Positions 48,823 through 57,600 of a stretch of DNA of 64,000 bases are shown one piece after another; within the stretch, counting starts at the first letter, position 1; each line of letters begins with the position of its first letter. Made by a program: the position numbers and the translations under genes. The notes under the pieces are model-generated. The model was not told the DNA's origin. It saw only the letters and a list, made by a program, of their open reading frames with translations, and ran no database searches. Location of the stretch: positions 310,001 to 374,000 of the forward strand of contig NZ_JACHOO010000001.1 of NCBI RefSeq assembly GCF_014199915.1, in the 5' to 3' direction. This DNA is from Prosthecomicrobium pneumaticum (GTDB taxonomy: Bacteria; Pseudomonadota; Alphaproteobacteria; Rhizobiales; Kaistiaceae).

Positions 48823-51143
48823 CAGCCCTCCCCGGCGGTCGTCGCCCGCACGGCGCGCATGATCGCTTCGGGCGTCGCCGGCGCGTCGAGCGCGGGCATG
48901 ATGCCCGGCCGCAGGCTGGCGATCGCGTTGACGATGGCGCAGAACACCGAAATGCCGAGCATCAGCGGCGGCTCGCCGACGGCCTTCGACCGCCAGATCG
49001 TCGCCTCGCGGTTGCCCGCGCTCTCATAGAGCTCGACCTTGAAGTTCTCCGGAATGTCGGAGGCGGCGGGGATCTTGTAGGTCGAGGGCGCGTGGGTGCG
49101 CAGCCGTCCTTCCTTGTCCCAGACCAGTTCCTCGGTCGTCAGCCAGCCCATGCCCTGGACGAAGCCGCCCTCGATCTGGCCGATGTCGATCGCCGGATTG
49201 AGCGACTTGCCGACATCGTGCAGCACGTCGACCCGCTCGACCTTCATCTCCCCGGTCATCGTGTCGACGAGCACCTCTGAACAGGCCGCGCCATAGGCGA
49301 AATAGAAGAACGGCCGGCCTTCGGCCTTGTCGCGGTTCCAGCTGATCACCGGGGTCTTGTAATGTCCCGCAGCGGAAAGGTGAACCCGGTTGAGATAGGC
49401 CTCGTTGGCGAGCGCGCCGAGGCTCATCGACTGGTTGCCGATGAACACCTGCCCCTCGCGGAACGCCACCTTGTCGCGGCCGACCTTCCATTTCTCGGCG
49501 ATGAAATCGTAGAGCCGGTCCTTGATCGCGCCGCAGGCGGCGACCGCCGCCATCGCATTGAGATCGGTGCCCGAGGAGGCCGCCGTCGGCGAGGTATTCG
49601 GCACCTTGTCGGTCGAGGTCGCGGTGATCCGCACCGCGTCGGCCGAGACGCCGAACTCCTCGGCCACCACCATGGCGACCTTGGTGAACAGGCCCTGCCC
49701 CATCTCGGTGCCGCCATGGTTCAGATGGATCGAACCGTCGCGATAGAGATGGACCAGCGCGCCTGCCTGGTTGAGCGGCATGAGCGTGAAAGAGATGCCG
49801 AACTTCACCGGCGTCAGCGCGAGGCCACGCTTCAGGATGCGGCTGCCGGCGTTGAAGGCGGCGATCGCCTCACGGCGGGCGCGGTAGTCTGAGCGCGTCT
49901 CGAGGTCGCCGATCAGCTCGGCGAGGATGTTGTCGGTGACCTGCTGGCCGAACGGCGTCCGATCGCGGCCCTCGCGGTAGAAATTCGCCTTGCGCACGTC
50001 GAGCGGATCCCGGCCGAGCGTATAGGCGATGTGGTCCATCATCCGCTCGGCGAACAGCATGCCCTGCGGGCCGCCGAAGCCGCGGAAGGCGGTGTTGGAG
50101 ACGGTGTTGGTACGCAGCCGCCGCGCCGTGACGCGGCACTCGGGATAGAAATAGCTGTTGTCGGCATGGAACATCGTGCGGTCGACGACGCCGAGCGACA
50201 GATCCTCGGAATGGCCGCAGCGCGCCGAGAAGACGACATCAACGCCCGACAGCACGCCCTCGCCGTCGATGCCGACCGAATAGTCGCAGCGGAAATCGTG
50301 CCGCTTGCCGGTCATGATCATGTCGTCGTCGCGGTCGAGCCGGAACTTCGCCGGCCGGCCGGTCTTCCAGGCCGCGATGGCGGCGAGCACCGCCCACTGC
50401 GTCGCCTGGCTCTCCTTGCCGCCGAACCCGCCGCCCATCCGCCGGATTTCGACCGTCACCGCGCTCGAAGGGAGGTTGAGGGCGTGCGCGACGACGTGCT
50501 GCACCTCGCTCGGGTGCTGCGTCGAGGAATAGACGAGCATCTCGCCGGCCTCGCCGGGGACCGCCATGGCGATCTGGCCCTCGAGATAGAAGTGTTCCTG
50601 ACCGCCGATGCGGAACGAACCCTCGAGCCGCCGCCCGGCCCGGTCGATCGCCGTCTGCGCATTGCCGCGGACGAAGGAATAGTCGGGCAGGACGTGATCG
50701 GAGGCCTGATCGACGTCGATCACCGGCGGCTCGGCGACCGTGGTGAAGCGCGCCCGCTTCGCCGCACGCCGCGCCGCGTCGCGCGTCGTCGCGACGACGA
50801 TGAAGGCGACCTGGCCATAGAAGCGGACCGGGCCGTCGGTGATCGCCGGATCGTCGCCGATCAGCTTCGGACTGATGTCGTTCGGTCCCGGAAGATCCGC
50901 CGCGGTGATCACATCGACGACGCCGGGCGCGCTGCGCACGGCATCGAGATCGAGCGCCGTGATGCGGCCGCGGGCGATCGGCGCATAGCCGGGCGCGAGA
51001 TGGACGAGGCCGGCCGGCTCGCGGATGTCGTCGATATAGGTCGCGGCACCGGTGACGTGGCGCGGCGCGCTGTCGTGCGGCAGCGGCCGGCGGACGACGA
51101 GCGGCTCGGCTTCGGGCGCGACCGCGGCCTCACTCGGCGGCAT
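48822..51143 (-). CDS. xdhB: Xanthine dehydrogenase molybdopterin-binding subunit
   Basis: The 773-residue large subunit holds the molybdenum active site that oxidises hypoxanthine and xanthine to urate. Visible features are RHVTGAATYIDDI at the start of domain 1, RMGGGFGGKESQATQWA (Moco-binding), FRGFGGPQGMLFAERMMDH and the conserved GEPPLMLGISVFCAI with its active-site glutamate region near the C-terminus. The ATG at 51143 has GAGGAG eight bases upstream and overlaps the end of xdhA by 14 bases; the longer open frame upstream is antiframe xdhA. Confidence 0.96.
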   Translation of the reverse strand: MPPSEAAVAPEAEPLVVRRPLPHDSAPRHVTGAATYIDDIREPAGLVHLAPGYAPIARGRITALDLDAVRSAPGVVDVITAADLPGPNDISPKLIGDDPAITDGPVRFYGQVAFIVVATTRDAARRAAKRARFTTVAEPPVIDVDQASDHVLPDYSFVRGNAQTAIDRAGRRLEGSFRIGGQEHFYLEGQIAMAVPGEAGEMLVYSSTQHPSEVQHVVAHALNLPSSAVTVEIRRMGGGFGGKESQATQWAVLAAIAAWKTGRPAKFRLDRDDDMIMTGKRHDFRCDYSVGIDGEGVLSGVDVVFSARCGHSEDLSLGVVDRTMFHADNSYFYPECRVTARRLRTNTVSNTAFRGFGGPQGMLFAERMMDHIAYTLGRDPLDVRKANFYREGRDRTPFGQQVTDNILAELIGDLETRSDYRARREAIAAFNAGSRILKRGLALTPVKFGISFTLMPLNQAGALVHLYRDGSIHLNHGGTEMGQGLFTKVAMVVAEEFGVSADAVRITATSTDKVPNTSPTAASSGTDLNAMAAVAACGAIKDRLYDFIAEKWKVGRDKVAFREGQVFIGNQSMSLGALANEAYLNRVHLSAAGHYKTPVISWNRDKAEGRPFFYFAYGAACSEVLVDTMTGEMKVERVDVLHDVGKSLNPAIDIGQIEGGFVQGMGWLTTEELVWDKEGRLRTHAPSTYKIPAASDIPENFKVELYESAGNREATIWRSKAVGEPPLMLGISVFCAIVNAIASLRPGIMPALDAPATPEAIMRAVRATTAGEG

Positions 51144-52623
51144 GGCGATGCTCCTCGCGGCGGCCGACGACGCGGGTGTGGACCGTCGGCGCGCCCGCGG
51201 CCTCGAGCAGCGCCTTGCCCAGCAGCGCGTGCGCCGTTTCGGCGCGATAATGCCCGCTCGCGCGATGATCGTCGATCGGTGCGAAATCCTGGCGGAGCGC
51301 GGCGAGCGCCACCGACCAGGCGGCCGAATCGCCGACCGCCGTGCCGACCAGCGCCGCCTCGGCGGCCTTTGCCCGGCGCGGCGTCGCCGCCATGCCGCCA
51401 TAGGCGATGCGCGCCTCGGTGATCGTGCCCGAACCGTCGAGGGTGAAGCGGAAGGCGCCCATCACGGAGGAAATGTCCTGATCGAAACGCTTCGTGACCT
51501 TGTAGCAGCGGAAGACTTGGCCGGGCGCGAGCTTCGGCACCAGGAGGCCGGATACGAACTCGCCCGCGCCGCGATTCTGCTTGCCGTAGGCGATGAAGAA
51601 ATCCTCGAGCGCCATCGCCCGCTCGCGGTCGCCGCGCCGCAGCGCGACCGTCGCACCGAGCGCGATCAGCGCGGGCGGCGTGTCGCCGATCGGCGAGCCG
51701 TTCGCGACATTGCCGCCGATCGTGCCGCTCGCCCGGACCTGCGTCGAGCCGATGCGGCGGAACAGTTCCCCGAGATCGGCATCGATCGCCGCGACGTGCG
51801 GGAAGGCGCGCGCATAGGTCGCGGTCGCGCCGATCAACAGTTCGCGGCCGGTGTCCTCGATCACGTCCATGCCGCGGACACGGCCGAGATGGATCACCTT
51901 CGGCAGGTCGCGCAGCTGCTTGGTCACCCAGAGACCGACATCGGTGGCGCCGGCGACGAGCGTCGCATCCGGGTGGGCGAGATAGAGCGCGGCGAGCGAA
52001 CGCACCGAGGCGGGGGCCGCGAAGAAGCGCCCCTCATCGCCGATGAACACATCGCGATCGTCGGCGAGGAAATCGAGAATGCCGGCGGTATCGGCGGAGG
52101 CGCGGCGGAAACCGTCCTCGCGCGGCTCTGCGGACGCGGCGAGCGCCGCCTCGACGATCGGCCGGTAGCCTGTGCAGCGGCAGAGATTGCCGGCGATCGC
52201 GTCATTGATCGTGGTCCGGTCGACCGGCCCGTCCGTCTGCTGCCAGAGCGTGAACAGGCTCATCACGAAGCCGGGCGTGCAGAAGCCGCATTGCGAGGCG
52301 TGCTTCTCGACCATCGCCGCCTGGATCGGATGGAGCCCGCCCGCACCGGCGAGGTCCTCGACCGTCACGACCTCGGCGCCGTCGATCTGGCCGAGCAGCT
52401 GGATACACGCATTGATCGGTTCATAGGCGACCTGCCCACCGCGCGAGCGGCCGATCGCCACCGTGCAGGCGCCGCAATCGCCCTCACCGCAGCCTTCCTT
52501 GGTGCCGGTCGCCCGCTCTTCGAGCCGCAGATAATCGAGCAGTGTGGCGGTCGGCGCGACGTCGCGCAGCTCGACGATTCGTCCCCGCCGCACGAAGCGG
52601 ATCGTATCGCGCTGCTCGGCCAT
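51130..52623 (-). CDS. xdhA: Xanthine dehydrogenase small subunit (FeS and FAD domains)
   Basis: The 497-residue subunit transfers electrons from the molybdenum site to NAD. The plant-type [2Fe-2S] ligands C45, C50 and C53 (GCGEGDCGAC) plus a cysteine in NACIQL are followed by the second cluster (CGFCTPGFV and CRCTGYRP). From about residue 175 the FAD domain appears (VAGATDVGLW, GGNVANGSPIGDTPPALIAL). Its ATG at 52623 directly abuts the uraH stop. Confidence 0.96.
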   Translation of the reverse strand: MAEQRDTIRFVRRGRIVELRDVAPTATLLDYLRLEERATGTKEGCGEGDCGACTVAIGRSRGGQVAYEPINACIQLLGQIDGAEVVTVEDLAGAGGLHPIQAAMVEKHASQCGFCTPGFVMSLFTLWQQTDGPVDRTTINDAIAGNLCRCTGYRPIVEAALAASAEPREDGFRRASADTAGILDFLADDRDVFIGDEGRFFAAPASVRSLAALYLAHPDATLVAGATDVGLWVTKQLRDLPKVIHLGRVRGMDVIEDTGRELLIGATATYARAFPHVAAIDADLGELFRRIGSTQVRASGTIGGNVANGSPIGDTPPALIALGATVALRRGDRERAMALEDFFIAYGKQNRGAGEFVSGLLVPKLAPGQVFRCYKVTKRFDQDISSVMGAFRFTLDGSGTITEARIAYGGMAATPRRAKAAEAALVGTAVGDSAAWSVALAALRQDFAPIDDHRASGHYRAETAHALLGKALLEAAGAPTVHTRVVGRREEHRHAAE

Positions 52624-52974
52624 TCAGCTTCCCCGGTAGGTGGCGTAGCCGAACGGCGAGAGCAGCAGCGGCACGTGGTAGTGCTCTCCCGGCGCGGCGA
52701 TGCCGAAACGGATCGGGATCACGTCGAGAAAGAGCGGTTCCGGCAGACTTGCACCGCAGCCGCGCAGATAGTCGCCGGCGCGGAAACGCAGTTCGTAGAC
52801 GCCAGCCGTCAAGGCCTCGCCCTCGAGCAGGGCCCCGTCGACCCGCCCGTCGGCATTGGTCAGGACCGATTTCAGAAGAACCGGCTCGGCCTCGATCCGG
52901 TATAGGTCGATCGGTAGGCCGGATGCCGGCCTACCGAGCGCGGTGTCGAGTACGTGCGTAGTGAGTCGCCCCAT
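52624..52974 (-). CDS. uraH: 5-hydroxyisourate hydrolase
   Basis: The 116-residue transthyretin-like enzyme hydrolyses 5-hydroxyisourate to OHCU. The N-terminal [16 protein letters not shown] (H7) and the C-terminal signature YRGS are intact. ATG at 52974. It is the first gene of the purine operon and sits between PuuD and UraD in the pathway. The start of the coding region contains a perfect 11-bp inverted repeat (52912-52936). The LysR gene diverges 236 bases away. Confidence 0.96.
   Translation of the reverse strand: MGRLTTHVLDTALGRPASGLPIDLYRIEAEPVLLKSVLTNADGRVDGALLEGEALTAGVYELRFRAGDYLRGCGASLPEPLFLDVIPIRFGIAAPGEHYHVPLLLSPFGYATYRGS
52912..52936. repeat. Perfect 11-bp inverted repeat inside uraH
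   Basis: CGGTAGGCCGG and CCGGCCTACCG flank a three-base loop. In the uraH mRNA this would be a very stable hairpin some 40-60 bases after the start codon. It may be a codon-level accident (it encodes the Gly-Arg-Pro-Ala-Ser-Gly-Leu-Pro loop), but a perfect 11-bp stem is unusual inside a gene. Confidence 0.7.
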
Positions 52975-53031
52975 ATCCGCTGTTCTACTCTCAGCTCGAC
53001 CCCTCGTCGCCCACCTTGAGGCGCGGCCCAC

Positions 53032-53050
53032 AGATTGACGAAGCCAATCT
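53032..53050. promoter_or_regulatory. Candidate LysR-type operator
   Basis: AGATTG-N7-CAATCT is a perfect 6-bp inverted repeat, with the ATTG-N7-CAAT core that contains the T-N11-A motif typical of LysR-family sites. It lies 58 bases before uraH and 161 bases before the divergent LysR gene. A smaller palindrome, ATTGCAAT, is at 53156-53163 near the LysR start. Confidence 0.5.
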
Positions 53051-53210
53051 CGTGCCAGCGCCCCGGCGACGCACTCGACACCGGCGCTCGTTTCGGCGGA
53101 CTGCACACCCCCCCGCCGACGAATCCACTTTAGAATGGTTCCCTTGCGCTCGGATATTGCAATTTCGCGAGCGGGGTGCTGCCGTCTGGTGAGCAGAGGG
53201 GATTGCGGCC

Positions 53211-54170
53211 ATGGATCCAGCACCGAACCGAGGCGGCTTGTCGCCCGCCGCGCTCGCCCGCGTCTTCCACACGCCGTCGCTCCTCTATTTCCTCGCGGTC
53301 TCGGAGGAGCTGTCGATCCGCGCCGCTGCCCGCCGGCTGCACGTCGCCTCCTCCGCGGTCGCGCGGCAGGTGATGCAGCTCGAGGCGGCGCTCGGCATGC
53401 CGCTGTTCGAGCGGCAGGCGCGCCGGCTGTCGCTCACCGCGGCGGGCGAGATCCTGCTGCGGCATGCCCGCCAGCTCGCCGCCCCGCTCGACGCGGCCGT
53501 GTCGGAACTCGATCTCCTCGCGGGGCTGCGCTCCGGCACGATCCGCATCGCCACCGTCGAGAGTGTCGGGCTCACCCTGTTGCCGCGCATCGTCGCGAGC
53601 TTCGCCGGCCGCTATCCGCGGCTGCACGTCGACATCCGCATGGCGCCGGCGGCCGAGGTGATCGATCTCGTCGCCGACCACGAGGTCGACATGGGCTTCA
53701 CCTTCATCGCCCGGCCGCCGCGCGGTCTCGACGTCGCGATCCGGCGCGACCTGCCGATCGGCGCGGTGATGCGGCCGGACCATCCGCTCGCCGCGAACCC
53801 CTCCCCTACCTTCGCCGAGTGCGCCGCCCATCTCGTCGCCGTGCCGCGCCGCGGCCTGTCGATCCGCGACGTGCTCGAGCCCTTCATCGAACAGGAGCCG
53901 CGTGGCAAGAGCTCCTTCGTCGAGGTGAACTCGATCCGCATGCTGGTCGAGCTCGCGGCGTCGGGGCGCTATGTCGCCTTCGTCACCGCGCTCGGCATCG
54001 ACCGCGACGTCGCCGAGGGCCGAATCGTGTTCCGGCCGCTCTCCGACAAGGGGCTGCCGCTCAACCGATTCGGCCTCGTGCTGCGCGCGGCCGGCAGCCT
54101 GCGCTTCGCGCCGGCCGCCTTCTTCGATCATGCGAAGGGATTCTTCGACACGATCGAGGGGCTGAGCTAG
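53211..54170 (+). CDS. LysR-family transcriptional regulator
   Basis: The 319-residue regulator has its winged helix-turn-helix at about residues 22-83 ([40 protein letters not shown]) and a type-2 periplasmic-binding-like effector domain from about 95 ([12 protein letters not shown]). It is transcribed away from the purine catabolic operon, the usual position for a regulator of the adjacent genes; urate or xanthine would be a sensible effector. The ATG at 53211 is preceded by GAGGGGATTGCGG. The stop overlaps the convergent gene at 54167 by four bases. Confidence 0.92.
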   Translation: MDPAPNRGGLSPAALARVFHTPSLLYFLAVSEELSIRAAARRLHVASSAVARQVMQLEAALGMPLFERQARRLSLTAAGEILLRHARQLAAPLDAAVSELDLLAGLRSGTIRIATVESVGLTLLPRIVASFAGRYPRLHVDIRMAPAAEVIDLVADHEVDMGFTFIARPPRGLDVAIRRDLPIGAVMRPDHPLAANPSPTFAECAAHLVAVPRRGLSIRDVLEPFIEQEPRGKSSFVEVNSIRMLVELAASGRYVAFVTALGIDRDVAEGRIVFRPLSDKGLPLNRFGLVLRAAGSLRFAPAAFFDHAKGFFDTIEGLS

Positions 54171-54475
54171 CGCCCGAGCAGCGCCGTCAGGATCGCGACC
54201 CGTTCGGCATCGAGCGGGCCGTCCTGGGATGGCCGGCCGGCGCGGCCATACCAGTAGCGCGCATTGCCGCGGTCGCCCTCGACGCGGTGGAGGTGGGCGT
54301 GCACCCAGGCCGAATCGGCGTCCGCCTCGTCCTGGATACAGGCGTGCGCCGCATCCCAGTCGCCGCGTTCGAGATGCCAGAGCGCGGCGAGCGCCGGTGT
54401 GGCGCCTTCGGGTGGCCCGCCCGCGGCGAGCGCGGCGCGGAAAGCGGCGAGACGGGTTTCGATCGGTTCGGCCAT
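54167..54475 (-). CDS. Hypothetical protein, 102 residues, TPR-like
   Basis: The product begins MAEPIETRLAAFRAALAAGG and has helical blocks ALAALWHLERGDWDAAHACI and WVHAHLHRVEGDRGNARYWY that resemble paired helices of tetratricopeptide-type repeats. It ends [14 protein letters not shown] recall similar small alphaproteobacterial proteins annotated as hypothetical. The start at 54475 is well supported by GGAGGAG four bases upstream. It has no signal peptide and is probably cytoplasmic. Its stop overlaps the LysR stop, so the two are convergent. Confidence 0.78.
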   Translation of the reverse strand: MAEPIETRLAAFRAALAAGGPPEGATPALAALWHLERGDWDAAHACIQDEADADSAWVHAHLHRVEGDRGNARYWYGRAGRPSQDGPLDAERVAILTALLGR

Positions 54476-54598
54476 GGTCTCCTCCGTTGCCGGGGCGCAA
54501 CAGGCGCGGCGCGCCATGCCTTCGACGCGGCTGTCGCGGGGCGATCCGGCTTGAACGCCGGCGCCCCTCTTCTTACCTTCCGGGCGTCCGAATAGGAG

Positions 54599-54729
54599 CA
54601 TGGATGTTCTCGTCGTCGGAGACCCGGTGATCCCCTGCCGCTGAGGCAGGGGCCGAAGCCCGCGAGCCCTCGGTTCGCGGCCCGCTGAAGCGCGGCTTCG
54701 ATCACCTTTTCCGGACTTCGACATCCATG
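54599..54729 (+). promoter_or_regulatory. Folded mRNA leader that pairs with the yjhX-like start codon
   Basis: By eye a nested set of stems closes over this leader. Outer stem CATGGATGT (54599-54607) with ACATCCATG (54721-54729) includes the start codon. Inside are a bulged stem 54615-54619/54711-54716, GGTGATC (54626-54632) with GATCACC (54700-54706), and three hairpins: CCCCTGCC/GGCAGGGG (54632-54652), CCGCGA/TCGCGG (54660-54680) and GAAGC/GCTTC (54687-54699). The result is a four-way-junction-like RNA. No Shine-Dalgarno is seen before the ATG. Function is inferred only. Confidence 0.4.
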
Positions 54730-54984
54730 AACGTGTCACGGCACGAGCAGCGCGTGCTGCACGCGCTCGCCCAGGGCGGCGCCATCCACCACCAGAAATC
54801 CGAGCGCGGCGACATCGTCGCGGTCGACTGCATGACCCGCGACGGCTGGCGGCTGTCCGACTGTACGCTCGCAGTCTTCACCCGTCTGCGCCGCCGCCGG
54901 CTCGTCGCCTCGAAGGGCGGCGGCCCCTACCGCATCACGCGCGAAGGCCTCGCCGCGGTGCGGGCGCAGCTCGACAACCGGTGA
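54727..54984 (+). CDS. YjhX family (UPF0386) protein
   Basis: The 85-residue protein begins [18 protein letters not shown] and contains [20 protein letters not shown] and [19 protein letters not shown], which I recognise as the YjhX/UPF0386 family. Its fold is a winged-helix-like domain; the E. coli member has been described as a toxin paired with YjhQ. No acetyltransferase-like yjhQ is next to it, so a toxin-antitoxin role is unsupported here. The gene lacks a visible ribosome site; its start codon lies in a predicted stem (see the leader entry). An intrinsic terminator follows. Confidence 0.87.
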   Translation: MNVSRHEQRVLHALAQGGAIHHQKSERGDIVAVDCMTRDGWRLSDCTLAVFTRLRRRRLVASKGGGPYRITREGLAAVRAQLDNR

Positions 54985-54990
54985 ACGGGA

Positions 54991-55017
54991 GGGCGGGTCC
55001 CGACGGGGCCCGCCCTT
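54991..55017 (+). terminator. Terminator after the yjhX-like gene
   Basis: A 10-bp stem (GGGCGGGTCC / GGGCCCGCCC, one G-U pair, 5-nt loop CGACG) begins seven bases after the stop and is followed by TT only. It is GC-rich and the right distance from the gene; the weak T-run leaves its strength open. Confidence 0.55.
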
Positions 55018-55110
55018 CGGCGCGGTCGCGGGAGGCGCGTCTTTGGCCCGGCATCGACAGCTGCAGAGGGCATCGGGGCGGCTGGTGCCCGCGTTCGAAG
55101 GCCCGGCGGT

Positions 55111-55282
55111 ACGATTATGGATGCCGGCACGGAGGCCGGCATGACGGGTGGAGGCGTTGCGCCCAGCATTCCGCCAACCGGCTCGGGGCGGCGGCTGGGT
55201 CGGTGCCGCGAGGAAGCGGGAGAGCGCCGCATCCTCCCCCAACGACCGTCATGCCGGCCTCCGTGCCGGCATCCATAATCGT
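55111..55282. repeat. Perfect 37-bp inverted repeat (R2 copies 2 and 3)
   Basis: The arms at 55111-55147 and 55246-55282 are exact reverse complements over 37 bases, separated by 98 bases. Each arm itself contains the palindrome ATGCCGGC-N6-GCCGGCAT. A third, nearly identical element lies at 32557-32593. No gene lies between the arms. The arrangement looks like two insertions of a dispersed intergenic element in opposite orientation. Confidence 0.85.
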
Positions 55283-55426
55283 GCCGGGGGGAACCCGCGC
55301 CACCGTCAGCCGAACATCCCGGATGTACGCGAGCGCGGACAGATCCGTGTCGGACTCCGCGAAAGGCGAGATCGCGGCCGCCGCGAACGATGCGAGACCG
55401 ATCCACGCCGCCTGGCGCGCTCGCCC

Positions 55427-55735
55427 TCAGGCCGCGCCGGCGAGGCGGGCGCGGATGATGTCGGCCTCGTAGGCCTCGTTCCACTCGATCATCCGGGCCC
55501 AGAGCAGCCGGGCGAGGTCGGGGGCGAAGCCCGCCTCTTCCGCGAGTTCGGCGACATGATCGAGCACGGCCTCGACCCGCGCGGGAACCCGCGCTTCTTC
55601 CGGGCTCTGCTTCAGTTCGGCCATCCGTTTGATGTAGCCGAAACGCTCTGCCAGGAGCGGCACGATCTGCCGGTCGATACGGTCGATCTCGGCACGGACG
55701 TCGTCCTTCGTGCGGCAGTCGGCAGGCGCGAGCAT
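55427..55735 (-). CDS. Chorismate mutase (AroQ type)
   Basis: The 102-residue all-helical protein has the AroQ pattern: an N-terminal helix TKDDVRAEIDRIDRQIVPLLAERF, then YIKRMAELK, R-E region PEEARVPARVEAVLDHVAELA and a last helix ARMIEWNEAYE. It converts chorismate to prephenate for Phe/Tyr synthesis, or could work in salicylate-type chemistry (pyruvate-lyase relatives have a similar length). It lies six bases after gatA, on the same strand, and may share its transcript. Confidence 0.87.
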   Translation of the reverse strand: MLAPADCRTKDDVRAEIDRIDRQIVPLLAERFGYIKRMAELKQSPEEARVPARVEAVLDHVAELAEEAGFAPDLARLLWARMIEWNEAYEADIIRARLAGAA

Positions 55736-55741
55736 CTCAGA

Positions 55742-57220
55742 TCACCACCATCGTTCGGGCGAGAAGTGGCCGGCCGCGTCCTCGATCACCTTGCCGACCT
55801 TGAAGAGCGTCGATTCGTCGAACGGCCGGCCGATCAACTGCAGGCCGAGCGGCAGCCCCTTCTGGTCGAGGCCCGCGGGCACCGCGATGCCGGGCAGGCC
55901 GGCCATGTTCACCGTCACCGTGAAGACGTCGTTGAGATACATCTCGACCGGCGAGGCGGTCGCCATCGCCTCGAGGCCGAAGGCGGCGGACGGCGTCGCC
56001 GGCGTCAGGATGGTGTCGACACCGGCGGCGAAGACGGTCTCGAAATCGCGCTTGATCAGCGTGCGGACCTTCTGCGCCTGCAGGTAGTAGGCGTCGTAAT
56101 AGCCGGCGGACAGCACATAGGTGCCGATCAGGATGCGGCGCTTGACTTCGCGGCCGAAGCCGGCGGCGCGGCTCTTCTCGTAGAGGTCGACGATGCCGTC
56201 GCCGCCACCCTGGCGCAGCCCGAAGCGCACCCCGTCATAGCGGGCGAGATTCGAGGAGGCCTCGGCCGGCGCGACGATGTAATAGGCGGGCAGCGCGTAT
56301 TTGGTGTGCGGCAGGCTGATATCGACGATCTCGGCGCCGGCGTCGCGCAGCCAGGCGATGCCCTGCTGCCACAGCCGCTCGATCTCCTCCGGCATGCCCT
56401 CGACGCGATATTCCTTCGGGATGCCGATCCGCAGCCCCTTCACCGACTGGCCGATCGCCGCCTCGTAGTCCGGCACGGGCAGGTCGACAGAAGTCGCGTC
56501 CTTGGCGTCGACGGAGGCCATCGACTTCAGGAGAATGGCGGCGTCGCGCACGTCCCGGGCGATCGGCCCGGCCTGATCGAGCGACGAGGCGAAGGCGACG
56601 ATGCCCCAGCGCGAGCAGCGGCCATAGGTCGGCTTGATGCCGACCGTGCCCGTGAAGGCCGCCGGCTGGCGGATCGAACCGCCGGTGTCGGTCGCCGTCG
56701 CGCCCGCGCAGAGCCGGGCCGCGACCGCCGCCGCCGAGCCGCCGGAAGAGCCGCCCGGCGTCATCGGCGCGTTCGATCCAGCCATCCGCCAGGGATTGAC
56801 CACGGGACCATAGGCGGAGGTCTCGTTCGACGAGCCCATGGCGAACTCGTCCATGTTGAGCTTGCCGAGCATCACCGCGCCGTCGGCCCAGAGATTGGAC
56901 GTGACGGTCGATTCATAGGGCGGCTCGAAGCCCTTCAGGACGTTCGAACAGGCCTGGGTATGGATGCCTTCGGTGGCGAACAGGTCCTTGATGCCGAGCG
57001 GCACGCCCTCGAGCGGCCGGGCGGTGCCCGCGGCGATGCGGCGGTCGGACTCGGCCGCCATGGCGAGCGCCTTGTCGGGCGTCTCGACGATGAACGCGTT
57101 GAGCGGCCGGGCCGCCTCGATCGCGTCGACATAGGCCTGCGTCAGCTCGGTCGCGGAGAAATCGCCGCGCGCCAGGCCCTCGCGAATGCCGGCGATGGTG
57201 AGATCGATCAGTGCGCTCAT
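55742..57220 (-). CDS. gatA: Aspartyl/glutamyl-tRNA amidotransferase subunit A
   Basis: The 492-residue amidase subunit releases ammonia from glutamine for conversion of Glu-tRNA-Gln (and Asp-tRNA-Asn). The Lys-cisSer-Ser triad can be assigned as K78 (GIKDLFAT), S158 (GGSSGGS) and S182 ([10 protein letters not shown]). I start at ATG 57220 ([11 protein letters not shown]), which follows GGGGAC; a GTG at 57235 is possible. It begins 11 bases after gatC; gatB is not in the window. Confidence 0.96.
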   Translation of the reverse strand: MSALIDLTIAGIREGLARGDFSATELTQAYVDAIEAARPLNAFIVETPDKALAMAAESDRRIAAGTARPLEGVPLGIKDLFATEGIHTQACSNVLKGFEPPYESTVTSNLWADGAVMLGKLNMDEFAMGSSNETSAYGPVVNPWRMAGSNAPMTPGGSSGGSAAAVAARLCAGATATDTGGSIRQPAAFTGTVGIKPTYGRCSRWGIVAFASSLDQAGPIARDVRDAAILLKSMASVDAKDATSVDLPVPDYEAAIGQSVKGLRIGIPKEYRVEGMPEEIERLWQQGIAWLRDAGAEIVDISLPHTKYALPAYYIVAPAEASSNLARYDGVRFGLRQGGGDGIVDLYEKSRAAGFGREVKRRILIGTYVLSAGYYDAYYLQAQKVRTLIKRDFETVFAAGVDTILTPATPSAAFGLEAMATASPVEMYLNDVFTVTVNMAGLPGIAVPAGLDQKGLPLGLQLIGRPFDESTLFKVGKVIEDAAGHFSPERWW

Positions 57221-57231
57221 CCCGTCCCCGC

Positions 57232-57519
57232 TCACTCGACGACCTTCGGCACCAGGAAGAAGCCATCCTCGGTCGCCGGCGCGTTGGCGACGATCTTGTC
57301 GGCATAGAAACCGTCGGTGACCTCGTCCGCGCGCATCTTCATCTTCATCGCCACCACCGAGGTCATCGGCTCGACCGCCGAGACATCGACTTCGGAGAGC
57401 TGTTCGACGAAGCCGAGAATCGTGTTCAGCTCCGCCTTGAAGCCCTCCACCTCCGCGTCGGTGACGGCGATCCGCGCGAGATGCGCGACGCGCTTGACGG
57501 TGGCGGTGTCGACGGACAT
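57232..57519 (-). CDS. gatC: Aspartyl/glutamyl-tRNA amidotransferase subunit C
   Basis: The 95-residue subunit stabilises GatA-GatB. The typical sequence [35 protein letters not shown] and the C-terminal FFLVPKVVE are present. ATG at 57519. It is the first gene of a gatCA-chorismate mutase unit; a promoter-like pair lies 50-80 bases upstream. Confidence 0.96.
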   Translation of the reverse strand: MSVDTATVKRVAHLARIAVTDAEVEGFKAELNTILGFVEQLSEVDVSAVEPMTSVVAMKMKMRADEVTDGFYADKIVANAPATEDGFFLVPKVVE

Positions 57520-57570
57520 GGGACGCAGATCTCCGGACGGACGGCCGAGGTGGGATGGCGAAGCCGGCCC

Positions 57571-57600
57571 GCTATAGCACCCGCCCGAGCCGCGTCGCAA
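57571..57600 (-). promoter_or_regulatory. gatC: Candidate promoter of gatC
   Basis: On the minus strand TTGCGA (57595-57600) is followed after 18 bases by TATAGC (57571-57576). Transcription would start near 57564, giving a 45-base leader before gatC. The -10 is good and the -35 fair. Confidence 0.4.

Larger units (their letters stand above)
54985..55426. other. Intergenic region between the yjhX-like gene and chorismate mutase
   Basis: This 442-base convergent gap contains the terminator at 54991, the paired R2 repeats and about 140 bases (55283-55426) with nothing recognisable. No promoter is needed here since both neighbours end in it. Confidence 0.55.

Noticed and set aside
54626-54706. 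A tRNA gene suggested by a 7-bp closing stem and three hairpins
   Set aside because: The arm lengths are wrong, there is no D-loop GG or TTCRA loop in the right place, no usable anticodon arm and no discriminator pattern. It is treated as a leader structure instead.
54727-54984. Toxin-antitoxin module based on the YjhX-like protein
   Set aside because: The E. coli partner YjhQ (acetyltransferase-like) has no counterpart next to the gene. The 102-residue neighbour at 54167 is on the other strand and does not resemble it.
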